From contig OY755187.1 in the NCBI GenBank assembly GCA_963576735.1, positions 14,446,001-14,510,000 on the forward strand: 64,000 bases of DNA. The letters are read 5' to 3'. This document shows, one piece after another, positions 33,882 to 45,476 of the stretch. Numbering within the stretch: the first letter of the stretch is position 1; the number at the start of each line of letters is the position of its first letter. Origin of the DNA: Bedellia somnulentella. Lineage: Eukaryota; Arthropoda; Insecta; Lepidoptera; Bedelliidae. The notes beneath the pieces were generated by a model. The model did no database searches. It was not told the DNA's origin and saw only the letters and a list, made by a program, of their open reading frames with translations. The translations under genes and the position numbers were made by a program.

Positions 33882-34197
33882 AATATTTTTTTGTTTGTAT
33901 TTTGTCTGATTTTCTTTCTTGTTTTTATCCACCTACATTATTATACCTACTAGAGATTTATCAGTTATATCAAGCTTGTAGGGATTAAAATTGTCAATAT
34001 CGTGGCAACAGCGAATGTGAGTGGGAAGCGAGATCCAATTAGGTCGGAGTGAGTTAGCTAAAACTGGCCGATATTTCATTTTTAATACTTAGCTATTTTT
34101 ATCTTTGCCCAAACCTTCGTAAAAAGCTAACTTTTAGATGATATGAAATGTTATTAAATATGCAATTTGTTTATTTTTCTTAACACGTGCATTAAGC

Positions 34198-34446
34198 AGC
34201 CATGAATCCTAAAGAGGTATCAGAATTACTTTATCGTATTGCATCGAATTCGTACGTGCCGTTGCTCTAGTTAAGGCGACATTCACTTTCGTAAGCAAGC
34301 AGTGATCGCCGCAGGAGCTGCGAGTCATGTTTCTTTAGCAATGATAACGTTAAATTCAGTTCGTAATTCATCAGGGGGCGTAGCTCAGATGGTAGAGCGC
34401 TCGCTTAGCATGCGAGAGGTACCGGGATCGATACCCGGCGCCTCCA
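34198..34446 (+). repeat. Duplicated unit: tRNA-Ala with its upstream flank
   Basis: Near-identical, in inverted orientation, to 10138-10383, from CATGAATC...AAAGAGGTATCAG through TCGAATTCGTACGTGCCG, GACATTCACTTTCGTAAGCA to the tRNA. Related flanks precede the tRNAs at 43871 and 45404. Confidence 0.9.
34374..34446 (+). tRNA. tRNA-Ala (anticodon AGC)
   Basis: Identical 73-base gene, 493 bases after the end of the previous copy, intronic, sense to neurobeachin. T-run downstream (TATCTTTTTTA). Carried in the duplicated flank described for 34198-34446. Confidence 0.97.
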
Positions 34447-34535
34447 TATATCTTTTTTATTGAATTACTTATAAAAATATTGGTAAGACATAATAATTAC
34501 GTGTAAAATTGGCTAAGATCCGACCTAACCCATGC

Positions 34536-34700
34536 CTTTCGGTTTTGCTGAGGCGAAGGATCTGAGGCATTGAAAGTTTTTGCTGGGCGATGTCGTTGAA
34601 AACTCAATACCAAGGTTCCTTAGATATATGTCTTTAATTAATTTATTTATTTATTGCGCTGAGGAATATCTTATTTCGAGCTCTGTCTATCCCTGGACTT
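34536..34700 (+). repeat. Degraded SINE-A relic
   Basis: GAGGCGAAGGATCTGAGGC, TTGCTGGGCGATGTCGTTGA, then GCTGAGGAATATCTTATTTC and GAGCTCTGTCTATCCC in family order. Confidence 0.5.
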
Positions 34701-34998
34701 ATGATTTAGATTAGATGGACAGGTTATAATCATAAGTTTTTGGCCTCATAGACAAGACTTTGATAACTGTATTACGCTGTATTGTTAATACAAGTAAATC
34801 TCAGTGCCTCTATTCTTGTCTTTAGTAGCCTGTATAGTTATAGTTGCCAGCTTTATGCAAGTTTGTCGAAGCGAAAAGCAATATATTGCCGATTATGTCT
34901 ACATCTCTACCGCGTAGTTCAGTGCTTCTGTAAACATAACGCTATGATAGAGTAAATCTTCTGACAAACGTATAAAAACCACATACTGTCAAATTAAG

Positions 34999-35634
34999 TT
35001 TAGTGTCAGCTTAGAATAGCTCTAACCGATTTGTCTCCGCTACTTATATTTCGCAATAGGTGACTTAGAGTTTTGGGACGTTTTGAGCAATTGTTGGGTG
35101 ATGTGGCTGGACACTTTTCACCAACAATTTTTATTTAACAAAATTCCCCCCTCGATATAAGCCACATGATAGTCCAGTGGGTAGAACATCCGCCCGAAAA
35201 ACAGAAGGGCGTGAGTTCCAATCCTGGGACGGGCCTACACCAATTTGTCTTTTCTAAAGTCATATGTGTGGTTAATTTATCATGGTTGCTAACGGTGAGG
35301 GAAAACATCGTGAGGAAACCCACATGGCTGAGTTGTACTTAGTCATGTGACAGTGTATTCGTACAAAACGGCGATAGGCCTGCCCCCTATCACGTGAGTA
35401 CACTGTCTAAGCAAAACGTGGGTACCTTCTCTGGAAACTAGATGGCGCTTGCCGTGTGAGTTCAGGAGTATTGGTACCTCTGCCAACCCCTTCGGGGATA
35501 AACGGCGTGAACGTTTATGTTATGTTTTATGTCCCCCCTCGACTTCCAAAAGTTGCTGAGGAATTGATAATTTCAAAACTCTGGCTAGCTTTCCATATTG
35601 AGATTTTATAGACGTGAGTAAATGAATGTATGTG
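34999..35634 (+). repeat. SINE-A interrupted by SINE-B
   Basis: Left part 34999-35155 (TTAGTGTCAGCTTAGAATAG to CCCCCCTCGA) and right part 35533-35634 (CCCCCCTCGACTTCC to GTGAGTAAATGAATGTATG) are one older SINE-A. The 10-base CCCCCCTCGA stands at both junctions. Confidence 0.85.
35156..35532 (+). mobile_element. Full-length SINE-B with 10-bp target duplication
   Basis: 377 bases. A tRNA-derived head (CATGATAGTCCAGTGGGTAG as A box, GAGTTCCAATCC as B box) is followed by a conserved body (GAGGAAACCCACATGGCTGA, CAAAACGGCGATAGGCCTGC, CTGCCAACCCCTTCGGGGAT) and a tail of TTATG units. Duplicated target CCCCCCTCGA at 35146-35155 and 35533-35542. This copy defines the family. Confidence 0.9.
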
Positions 35635-36185
35635 TTTTTTTCTGAGAATCAAAGTTAATCAGTCTCTGACTATCCCAATGATCACTAATACAGTGAGTAT
35701 ATTATTATGTAATCAAAATAAATATGATTTTCATATATATTGAAGACTTTATCCACACGCAACAAAAATCCTACTTTCACCTTATAAACTTGGCCCAAGT
35801 TCGCCCAGTAATCACGTATTTATCTAATAACAAAATGTTAACACGGAGGTAGAACAATAGAATCGCGAGCACGTCATGACACCGCCCGCGGCTCCACCAA
35901 AACAAAGGGTTGGCAGAGTGCAGTGTGAAATGTGACAATATTGACATTATTACGACAAAGCGCGCGGGCGAATTACGAGTTCATTTGCCACCATTGTTCT
36001 ACGCTAACTACACGCTGCTCGTCGGAATATGAAAATGTAATGCGTTATGTATTGTTAGCGCTTTTATTTGATTAATAAAACGGTGATAGGGCTTACTGTT
36101 GTTGATATATTTTTTATAATTAGGTTCTTGTTTTGCATGAAATCTTCATGTGGAAAATATTACAAATCAATTAAGCAAATAAAAA

Positions 36186-36232
36186 TTGTCGACACCAGTG
36201 CGACTCGAACACGCGACATCCGGGTATATATT
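36186..36232 (-). repeat. tRNA-like relic
   Basis: On the minus strand: ATACCCGGATGTCGCGTG, TTCGAGTCGCACTGGTGTCG. It matches the 3' half of the tRNA-like sequence at 59866, so both belong to one tRNA-derived family. Confidence 0.5.
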
Positions 36233-37113
36233 TTTCGTCAATCGTCGTCAAAGTTTTCTCACTTTTGTGAGAAAAAATAATGAAATTTTTGTTTATTTAT
36301 AACTTGTTGTTTGATATATTCCGCATAAATATAAAGTAAAGAAGATATGAAATAGTGTTTCCAAATTTTAATTTAAGTACGAATATGCTATTCTATAAAA
36401 GGTACCTCTTTTTTCAGTAACCTCTACAGCCTTTTAATTTTTCTGTTTTGTAGCAAATATTGAAATTCCAATCGTTTATTGCATTTATTGTGTACTAGTC
36501 GCGACTCATAATTTATAGATTTTATTTATCTTTGTCATAATAAATGAGCATTCAAACGCGCATTGCGCATTATATGTTCATCCATAATCACGTTTTGTAT
36601 TTGTTTATGGGTACGTTCCCACAAACGACCACTACATATGAATCTACTTCATACTTATAAATTGCTATCATCTTCCCTTTTATAGACACAACATAAAATA
36701 AAAACAATTAAGCAGTATTATCGTGAGCCGTTTTTCCGTCAAATTAGAGTCCCGAGCGAGTCCCGACCCCGGGATAATCCCAGCCCGATCCCTCTCAACT
36801 CTCATTCAACAAAACTATGATTACCCTTATCAAGCTGAATTAATTTCGCTAATGGATCCAACTAGATCTCGCTGCGTCTGGATACTTCATAATTATTATT
36901 TACTTAATCACTTAATTCTGTTGGCATTGGAAATGAGATTTACTTACTTTATTATTGAGATTGTTATTTTGATGAACCAATATAACTATCACGTTTTTTT
37001 CTGACATACTTTTAATATATCAGATTATATTAAAAATATACGATAAACAGCGAGTTAAAATAAGGCTATTCACTAAATGATTGCGCTGATACTCTTTCAG
37101 AAATGTTTCATAA

Positions 37114-38226
37114 TACATACATACATACACTCACGTCGCGTCGTTAGTTCCAATTGTGGTAGGCAGGAACTATCGTTCGCCACTTTGTACGATCCTAGAA
37201 AACCTCTCGAGCTTCATCTACATTCTTCAATCTTTTCATAAATGCTTTTGTTCTTCATACTTTGGACGCTTGCCTTTTTAACCACTTCCTAATTTGATCT
37301 AAATGTGTATTTCGTGATTGTCCTCTACTAACATTACCTTCAAAATTGGCTCTAGAATTCTCTTTTAACAATTTAAACTAATCCATCTTCCCTGATGTGC
37401 CAAAACTATCTTAAAACTCCTTTTTCCATTTTTAGGGTTCCGTAGCCAAATGGCAAAAACGGGACCCTTATAGATTCGTCATGTCTGTCTGTCTGTCCGT
37501 CCGTCCGTATGTCACAGCCAGTTTATTCCGAAACTATAAGAACTATATTATTGAAAATTGGTGCGTAGATGTATTCTGTAAACCGCATTAAGATTTTAAA
37601 ATAAAATCTGAAAATAAAAACCAAAATTTTTAGGGTTCCAACCTATACGTGTGGGGTATCTATCAAAAGGTATTTGAAAATGATGTTGAGGTTTCTTATA
37701 TAATTTTTTTTAAAACTGAATAGTTTGCGCGAGAGAATTTTCCAAAGTGGTAAAATGTGTCCCCCCCCCGTAACTTCTAAAATATGGGCATGATAAAACT
37801 GAAAAAAAATATATGATGTGTATTACTATACAAACTACTAACGAAAATTGGTTTGAATGAGATCTAGCCAGTAGTTCTATTTTGAACGTCATAAATCAAA
37901 TTACTTACCTAATTTATTAATTTCACTGAAATATATAACAATAATTTTACTATCGCAGGCCTTACGCATAAAACGTGAACCATTGATGATTATTACGTTA
38001 TTTTACCTTATATTTATATAGTAGATAACACGTCAATCAAACTTACAACGAACTACAAAAACTTGTATATTACTATGTTACCTACCTGCTGCTAGTGCTG
38101 CTACGGAACCCTTCATTAGCGAGTCCATCTCGCTCTTGGCCGCTTTTTAATACAATTTTTCTCACCCTATTTTCACGAATCACGTCATTTCTTACTTGAT
38201 CGCATAACCTAACATTACAAACATAA
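37114..38226 (-). pseudogene. RTE LINE 3' part, split by another repeat
   Basis: 37114-37433 is the RTE 3' end (tail ACATACATACATAC, then decayed RT codons), and 38151-38226 (TCACGAATCACGTCATTTC, GATCGCATAACC) continues the same reading. The 37434-38150 insert separates them. Many substitutions; not coding. Confidence 0.75.
37434..38150 (+). repeat. Unclassified interspersed repeat bounded by GGGTTCCGTAG
   Basis: Starts AGGGTTCCGTAGCCAAATGG with a (CTGT)n/(CCGT)n run and, near its right end, carries CTACGGAACCCTTCATTAGC, the inverse of the start motif. Such repeats are frequent in Lepidoptera; I cannot assign the class. Confidence 0.6.
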
Positions 38227-39369
38227 TGTTTTATTGTATTTTTTGAGTAAACTGTTTAACCTAATTAAAATAGGTCAAAATAATAAAAAACTATCAGTTT
38301 CGATAAAACTTTTACTAGGCAAATTCAACAACTATTTTAAATTTACATAAAAGAATAACGGCTCTGTAAGCTAGCCGACTCGCACTTTTCTTGTTTTTAA
38401 TATTACCAGGTACTTTTTGTCTATAGATTTAATAAAGCATTTGAAACGAGAATTTCGCAAATACATTTACCAAATCTATTGCAATTGGCGTCGGGCTCAA
38501 GATACGAATATATTCCGTACGAGCGACTAATGGTTTTTCTTGTTCTCTTTGCGAGTGAAATCGACTATATTCGGAATTTCAGAGCCATTTATTACAATTG
38601 TTAGTAGTTTATGTTTGCAACTGCTGAGCATATGTGCTCGGACTTTATGAATACCTAATCGATAAACTTTTCTCGGAATTGAATACACTGTTACTACTAA
38701 AGAAATTGAAATGGAAAATAAATCAATTATAAGTATGTCATTCTATCTTTTAGTCAAGTATTCCGAGTATTATGTGTTTCAACTAATACATATTTACTAT
38801 TAAAAAATCTGGCGAACACGAAAGTTGAAGTATACTTTGCTGTCACTAAAAGTAATAATTTCATAGCAAATACGTTATATCTTCAGTGAAACTAGGAATC
38901 CCAACAAAATTCCCTTTGTAACAAAATTCCTTTGTAAAATTATGCATTAAATCGATAGCGTTCCACCAGGAGAGCATATTTAGCGAGGGGGATGCACGCT
39001 AATTCACCGCACATCGCCGGCCTGAATTCCTTCCCTTGGCAGATCAAAACGAGCTTCAAAATGGCTACTGCACTGCAACCGCGCTGTAGGGATATATTAG
39101 CGTCACCACTCAACTTTGAACCCCACTCTCATTGATAGCCCGAGCTTATACGGCTCAATAGATCATCGTGTATGTTATGTTCTCCTATTTGTGGTTGAAA
39201 CTGCATTGCAATCGAAATTGTTTCAAAACCACAAATTAACATAGATTCCTACGGTTGCATGAGTTTGAGTTATTTGTACAACTGGATTGGCCGGTTCAAA
39301 TTTCCGATATGTCTCTTTATCATATAATTATGTATTTATTTTGTAGGTGTATTTCTGAATACCTAATGA

Positions 39370-39566
39370 CGTGTAGTGTCGGCTTAGAATGTCACTACCC
39401 CTTTCTTCCCGCGGGTGTCGTAAGGTTTTGGGCGATGCGGATCGAGACTTGTTACCAACGATACTTTATTGTCTCCTATCAACTTCCGAATGTGGCTGAG
39501 GAGTTTCTAGCTCGTAAGCTCTGGCTACCCCTTTTTGGGATTTATAGCCGTGAGTATATGTATATT
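39370..39566 (+). repeat. SINE-A copy with deletions
   Basis: ACGTGTAGTGTCGGCTTAG, ACTACCCCTTTCTTCCCG, GGGCGATGCGGATCGAGAC, CTCTGGCTACCCCTTTTTGG, GTGAGTATATGTATAT. Confidence 0.85.
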
Positions 39567-39655
39567 TTGTATGTGTATATTTTTTCTGATTCCTCTGATT
39601 GTGATTAAGAGATGAATGAAGGACATGATATTTATTTTGTTTTTGTTTGTTACAG

Positions 39656-39756
39656 ACCTCCTCATAGAAATGCTAGGGGTACTGGCGAGTTACAGTGTCA
39701 CCGTCAAAGAGCTAAAGCAGTTGTTTGGAGCTATGAAATCGGTCAACGGGAAATGG
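39656..39756 (+). CDS. Nbea: Neurobeachin exon 3 of 7 seen
   Basis: 101 bases, phase 1 in and phase 0 out: completes Asp, then [20 protein letters not shown] and [13 protein letters not shown]. Acceptor TTGTTACAG; donor TGG|GTAAGA. The [15 protein letters not shown] block is among the best conserved of the neurobeachin helical region. Only 564 bases separate it from the next exon. Confidence 0.96.
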
Positions 39757-40320
39757 GTAAGAGAACTATACTTACTACAGAATATTTCGTCTTTAAATTA
39801 TTTTTGGTTCCCTAGTATAAATGTAAATAATTTGTGATTGCTATGGCTTAATTTTTAAGACGTGACTTAGCAGTAAAATTTCACCGATAACGGATCTAGT
39901 TTTATCAAATCAGCAGTATAGTTTAAAAGTTTCGAGATCTATATAACAATAATATGTATCTTGATAAACGAGGAATGTGAAAACTGACTCTTATAATTAT
40001 ATGCATATTATTAACTACAACATGAAATACTTTGGCGCAACTAAAGCACTTTAAAATTATCTATCACAGGTCACTTATAGTCATACACTAGTGTCACTAA
40101 ACTATGAATGTCAGACATTGATATCAAATATGTATTGGCAACCCTGCATGCATACTTAACCCTTTATAAGGCCTTGATGTGCAATAAAGATTTTCTGTTC
40201 TATACTCAGATTAATTTACAATTCTATGAGTATTCGACGACAAAAACAATCTTAGCTTATACCCCGATTATTTGTTCTTAGCTTATAAACAAATAAATTG
40301 TTGATATTTTTTTGTTCCAG
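39757..40320 (+). other. Short neurobeachin intron (564 bp)
   Basis: GT-AG; ends TTTTTTTGTTCCAG. No repeat recognised, in contrast with the long introns. Confidence 0.8.
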
Positions 40321-40416
40321 CCAAGACATTCAGCGAAGTTGTTGAATGTCCTCCGACAGATGCCTCACAGAAATGGTCCGGATGTATTCTTCAGTTTTCC
40401 TGGAAGAAAAGGATCT
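40321..40416 (+). CDS. Nbea: Neurobeachin exon 4 of 7 seen
   Basis: 96 bases, phase 0 both ends, 32 residues: [20 protein letters not shown] then [12 protein letters not shown]. Acceptor TTCCAG; donor TCT|GTAAGT. Matches the neurobeachin segment leading into the concanavalin A-like domain. A tRNA-Ala gene on the opposite strand begins 31 bases downstream. Confidence 0.96.
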
Positions 40417-40446
40417 GTAAGTATTTTTAATTATCAAAAGAAATTA

Positions 40447-40519
40447 TGGAGGCGCCGGGTATCGATCCCGGTACCTCTCGCATGCTAAGCGAGCGCTCTA
40501 CCATCTGAGCTACGCCCCC
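40447..40519 (-). tRNA. tRNA-Ala (anticodon AGC)
   Basis: Identical 73-base gene on the minus strand, antisense to neurobeachin and only 31 bases from its exon 4 donor. Pol III T-run lies at about 40440 on the minus strand (TTCTTTTG). Flanks do not match the duplicated unit. Confidence 0.97.
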
Positions 40520-41039
40520 TGATATATGCATGGCCGAAAATATATGTTGTGTTTAACCATACAATACTCATACTTTCTTGCTTACGAATAATTACATGAC
40601 TCGGTCAAGTGACATTTAAACGTATGTTGCGGAATCGGTCAGGGTCTTATTTTAACGTACCTTCATGTAGTTTATGCTGCCCTGGTACTTTGTTTTGACT
40701 ATTGTAGTTGGCAATAGAACCTTTTTAAGCTTTCAGTTTAAGTTTCACCTTGAAGTAGATAAGCTTTTGAAAAACTTGTTCCGTATTAAATGTCAAAAGC
40801 TTGTTGTGAATATCTTAATTTTATTTATGAAGCCTGTACTGTGCAATGTTACAATGGCGGTTCTTCTTAACTCGATTCTCGACCAGTATCATTTTGGTAC
40901 TTATAGTTCCCTTGTCCATCGTTGCTATATTGGATGGCTGATTGAGTTACAAAACAATATTAAAGACTTTCTTTTCTCAATTATGAATGAAAACTAAATC
41001 TATAAATTAAGACTTAAGGCTTTCGCCTTTCGACATACT

Positions 41040-41221
41040 GTCACATGACTAAGTACAACTTAGCTATGTGGGTTTCCTCACGATGTTTTCACTCAGCACT
41101 AACAACTATGATAAATTAATCACACATATGACTTTAGAAAAGACAAATTGGTGTGGGCATGGGATTTGAACCCACGCCTGTCGGCATGAAAGGCGGTGTT
41201 CTACCCATTGACCTATCTTGG
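41040..41221 (-). repeat. SINE-B, 5' half
   Basis: On the minus strand a tRNA-like head (GGTCAATGGGTAGAACACCG; GTGGGTTCAAATCCCATGCC) followed by CACCAATTTGTCTTTTCT and GAGGAAACCCACATAGCTAA. The sharp B box suggests a less eroded or different tRNA-like head than the other copies. Confidence 0.75.
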
Positions 41222-41794
41222 TTGTTTATGATTACATAAAAGAAATATGGATAAAAAATCATACATAGTGAGTACCTACATTCAATCAGGCAAATCATTT
41301 GCAATTGATGCTAAATATAACTTTATAAAAAAACCTTTGTTATATAACTAGGATAAATCAAATAAGCAAAAACAATGCCCTAAGCTTTAATTTCGCTAGG
41401 AACACTCCAAAAACGTAATTAAATATATCAGTTTCAAATGAACTTTGACTAATCCAAGAGTATAAAAAATTTAGCTAAACACCAAAAATGACGAGTCCCC
41501 CTAATTAATTTGATTAGAGACAATGTAACACAGAAAGGGGTGCTCAAAGTAGGAGTTCGTAATAGATTCTGATTGGCTGGAAAATCAAATTGTTTTGAGG
41601 ATAAAGCGAAACTTCAACTTTATGATTGCGCGAAAAGATGAGGATCGTAACTTTTACTCTTGCAGTCGTTGAGTGAGTGAAATAAATTTGACTACGTCGC
41701 GAAATTTTGAAATTTACAAGTTTTATGGTATTGGCGAATGGCTTGTTATGAGTTGCAATGTAGGAATAAAATTAATATGTATACAAAGATACAT

Positions 41795-41890
41795 ATACGC
41801 ACGGCTATTATACTCGAAAATGGGTAAGCAGAGATTCAGAATTAGAAATCTACTAGCTACTTTTACGCGCCTCTTACGACACCCTCCTTA
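41795..41890 (-). repeat. SINE-A relic
   Basis: CATATACGCACGGCTATTAT, GTAAGCAGAGATTCAGAATT, CGCCTCTTACGACACCC in family order with a central deletion. Confidence 0.5.
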
Positions 41891-43138
41891 TAATGTCTAA
41901 AAAACTAGCAAAACCTATAAAAACTAGCAAACTAAGGTACTTAAACCAAAAAAAATATCCTTTATATATTCTTTTAACGACAACGAAGCATATTTTTCTT
42001 AGTACGTAATACTGAGCCCCTTAGCTTTCACAAATCAAAAGAAATGTCCTTTATTTTGACCGAAAGAGTTCAAACTCTTATAATTATGTTGTTTTTCCTC
42101 TGCGTTTCTCTCGGCCACCCGCCGCGCTGCCTCCCCCGATATTTCACCTAAAATGAAGAGTAATGACCACCTATTAGTTTCTGTTTTATTTATAAACACT
42201 GTCCATATTTCAGTTTACCCAAAACAGCTGTTGTAAAGCAGTGAGGTTTGAATTGTCAGCGGTCTTTGCTCGCCTGGTGCGCTACGGATCTATGATATTG
42301 TTTTTTCTTTACGAATATATTATGTTATTTTTTTTAGCCTAGGAGTTAACATATTATTTTGATTATAACCAGAAATACAATTTATATTTCAAATAGCACA
42401 TGTAATGTAAGTGAGCAAAGTTCGTCGCTACAGCCTTGGTGGACTGTGGCACACAAACTTCCAATAAATCATTACTGGCCGCGGTACTTTGAAAATTGCT
42501 ACCGTTGCTAAAAAAATTACTTATGACTTAGTGTTGGCATAAAATAGCACTACACTTTTCGTTTCCCGTTGGTTTGGTACGAGGTTGGTTACTGGTACGG
42601 GTGGTGTTTACTTTGCGGTCATAAGGCGATTTGTTTGGATACCTAATAAAAACAATCGTATATTCAGAAAAACATCGAAGTCTCAATAATAGGGTCTTGC
42701 ATTATACGAGGATCTTTATGGTAGGGAGCCCTTTTAGGGATACATCGTATTAAATCTTATTTAATGACATTGTAAAAGGTAAACATTATAAAAGTACTGT
42801 AATGATTACTTTACTGGGTTAAGATCTTTAATTAATTACTTTTTTAATTTATTTTCCATAACCGTTGTTTGCCAAGTAATTTTTATAGCGATAAGACTAA
42901 CTACTACCTACTACTAACATTTATTATGTCTATTTGTTAAAAAAAATGCTATTGATAGTTGTTTTCAATTTTTAAATGAGATTAGGACGCGGCTCTGCTT
43001 TAAGATAGATATCGATTTATAACTACTTATATGGTTTATGATATGATATGAATTTATTATTTGTTTATGACTGTATATTTTATGTTTTGTACCTTGTAAT
43101 TTTGTATGTATTCTTTTAATTTGTTTAATGTTTACAAT

Positions 43139-43211
43139 GGGGGCGTAGCTCAGATGGTAGAGCGCTCGCTTAGCATGCGAGAGGTACCGGGATCGATACC
43201 CGGCGCCTCCA
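43139..43211 (+). tRNA. tRNA-Ala (anticodon AGC)
   Basis: Identical 73-base gene, intronic, sense to neurobeachin. T-run downstream (AACTTTTTATA). Its flanks do not match the duplicated unit. Confidence 0.97.
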
Positions 43212-43749
43212 AATAACTTTTTATAGTGTCTAACTTGTGTGGAAATCTATGACATTGAGGTTATGCCTTTATTCATGAATATTTACTTAATAATTAAGTT
43301 TCCAACACAATCAGAAATGGTTATATCCGCATTAATATGAAAATTCAACATAAGAAAAGAATGAAAGAAAATGCTTTATTCTCGTGAGGACACAAACTAA
43401 AAATAAGCTGTGCAAATCGGTATTTTTTTAGTAAATTTATTGTTTTTTGGTTAAGGTACCATTCTTATTTGTAGTGCTTTAAATATAGCAATATTTACCT
43501 ATTTTACCGTATGCCAGTTTTCATTGTCTTTTCTTTTGGGTGGTTCCTTTACGTAAATGCATGCAGGCCATTGACTTGACGCAAACTATGCCACATGGTG
43601 CTAAAAGTCTTTGCGATTGTGTTATTTTAAGCCAAATACAGTTATAAATATGTGATAGTGATAGTTTCACTTTTGAAATAGTTTACATTAGTACTAGGAA
43701 AGTAGATGTGGATAGTAGGTGTTGTTTAAGGCTTATAAGATCAAAACGT

Positions 43750-44690
43750 GCCCCAGTTTCTTAACTGACAAGGCGACATTCACTTTCGTAAGCAAGTAGT
43801 AATCGCCGCGGGCGCTGCAAGTAATGTTTATTTATCAATGATAATGTTAAATTCAGCTCTGACTTCATCAGGGGGCGTAGCTCAGATGGTAGAGCGCTCG
43901 CTTAGCATGCGAGAGGTACCGGGATCGATACCCGGCGCCTCCAAAGTTTTTTTTATCCCAAGAGCTTTTTTCTCAAATCTGAAGTATGCTAAATAAGTCT
44001 TTTGTATATTTTTGTTACGAATGTTCATGTCGTGTTTATATACAATCCTATCCACCTAGAACATTTAAATCCGGGTAATTAGACTAGTTAGAATCTGATT
44101 TGACTTTATTCACTACTGTCCGAAAACATATTCTTCGAATTATATTCGTATTCTCATGGTTGCGAAATACTTAATCATATTAACTGTGTTTATACAAAGC
44201 AGAAAGAAATTGATTGATATCAGTTCCTAACTAGACAAATGTGGGTATTTTAACACCACATCATATTCGGGGATCTGCGGTGTGAACGATACGTCTTACA
44301 CAAAACAAGGATTGTAATTTAATATGCTTGAACCGAAATTGAAACTAGAATATCCGCAATCAGTTGAAGCGAGCTTGTCATAAAGAATAATTTAGACTAT
44401 ACATAAACATACTAAATGTGGTCAAAACCTTAAGGTTTTTGATTAACGACACATATTTACGTAGTCTCCCTTTTAATCTTGACAAAGAGTTTTCCGTATA
44501 GGCTGAGTAAGCTCGGCGCGTCCGGGGTCCCTAATGTTATTTCTCTACGTCAGACATATATGCGTGGATCTAACTGTGACATCCCTATGCAAGATGTTCC
44601 TATAAATTAGATTTCTGTGATGATGACAGAAAATCATACACGTTAAGTCGTCCTCCTAATAATTTTATGGATAAGGAAGTGATTGGTCTG
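43750..44690 (+). repeat. Tandem duplication, copy 1
   Basis: Contains the tRNA at 43871, then TCTGAAGTATGCTAAA, and CTTTTAATCTTGACAAAGAG, GGATCTAAC, GACATCCCTATGCAA, GATAAGGAAGTGATTGGT. The same landmarks in the same order occur in 45030-47830. This copy lacks the LINE and hAT insertions of the other. Confidence 0.85.
43871..43943 (+). tRNA. tRNA-Ala (anticodon AGC)
   Basis: Identical 73-base gene inside copy 1 of the tandem duplication, preceded by the duplicated flank (GGCGACATTCACTTTCGTAA). Long T-run directly downstream (AAGTTTTTTTTAT). Confidence 0.97.
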
Positions 44691-44930
44691 AACATACATA
44701 CATATCACGGCCATAAATATCAAAAGGGGGTAACCAGAATTTCAGAGTTAGAAACTCCTCAGCCACGTTTGGAAGTTGATAGGGGGACAAGATGATAGAA
44801 ATCAAGTATTGTTGGTGATGCGTCTCCAACCGCAATGCCCAAAAACCACTTTAAAAAGCTCCATTCCCTTAGTCGGTTTTACGACACCCGTTGGTAAAGA
44901 GGTAGTGATATGCTCAGCCGGCTCTACACT
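44691..44930 (-). repeat. SINE-A copy between the two duplicated units
   Basis: Tail AACATACATACATATCACGG, then GGGGTAACCAGAATTTCAGA, CAACCGCAATGCCC and a worn head (CTCAGCCGGCTCTACACT). Confidence 0.8.
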
Positions 44931-45102
44931 GGATCTTATTATTAAAACTATTCAGTTATTTATTTATTTATTTTGGACAAACAACAGACACAGACTAAAT
45001 ACATTAGTTGGGATATCATACGTACGTACTTGCTGTTGTTCTAGTTAAAGGGACATTCACTTTCGTAAGCAAGCAGTGATCGCCGCGGGCGCTGCAAGTA
45101 AT

Positions 45103-45366
45103 AGAATAGAATAGAATAGAAAACTCTTTATTGTACATCAAATATGGAAAAACAATTACAAATACACAGAATGCATTAACAAAAGTACAATTGGCGGTCT
45201 TATCACTAAAAGCGATCTCTTCCAGACAACCTTTGAATGGAGAGGTCAATAAATTAGAGTCATGTGAGATAGATGTACAACAACATGGTGAAACTGATGA
45301 CTATGCGTTAATCTGCTTAAACAATACAACAATCCAGTCATACTTAAATCTAGTTATAAAATAACT
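45103..45366 (-). mobile_element. CR1/Zenon-type LINE 3' end
   Basis: On the minus strand the body reads GGAAGAGATCGCTTTTAGTG, GATAAGACCGCCAATTG, GTACAATAAAGAG and ends in GAATA-type repeats. It splits the tRNA upstream flank between GCTGCAAGTAAT and CAATGATATCGTTAAATTCA; copy 1 of the duplication (GCAAGTAATGTTTATTTATC) shows the unbroken site. Confidence 0.8.
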
Positions 45367-45403
45367 ATCAATGATATCGTTAAATTCAGTGAGTACTTCA
45401 TCA

Positions 45404-45476
45404 GGGGGCGTAGCTCAGATGGTAGAGCGCTCGCTTAGCATGCGAGAGGTACCGGGATCGATACCCGGCGCCTCCA
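45404..45476 (+). tRNA. tRNA-Ala (anticodon AGC)
   Basis: Identical 73-base gene inside copy 2 of the tandem duplication. Its upstream flank is interrupted by a LINE fragment ending about 37 bases before the gene, yet the gene is unchanged. T-run downstream (GTTATTTTTCC). Confidence 0.97.

Larger units (their letters stand above)
29817..39655 (+). other. Neurobeachin intron of 9.8 kb
   Basis: GT-AG intron holding a Helitron, a miniature LTR element, two tRNA-Ala genes, nested SINEs and an RTE copy. The stretches 29817-30242, 32121-33808, 35635-37113 and 38227-39368 hold no gene; 36186-36232 is a small tRNA-like relic. Confidence 0.85.

Noticed and set aside
33791..33988. 65-codon frame reading through a tRNA gene ([18 protein letters not shown])
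   Set aside because: It is the translation of the tRNA-Ala gene; such peptides are a known false annotation.
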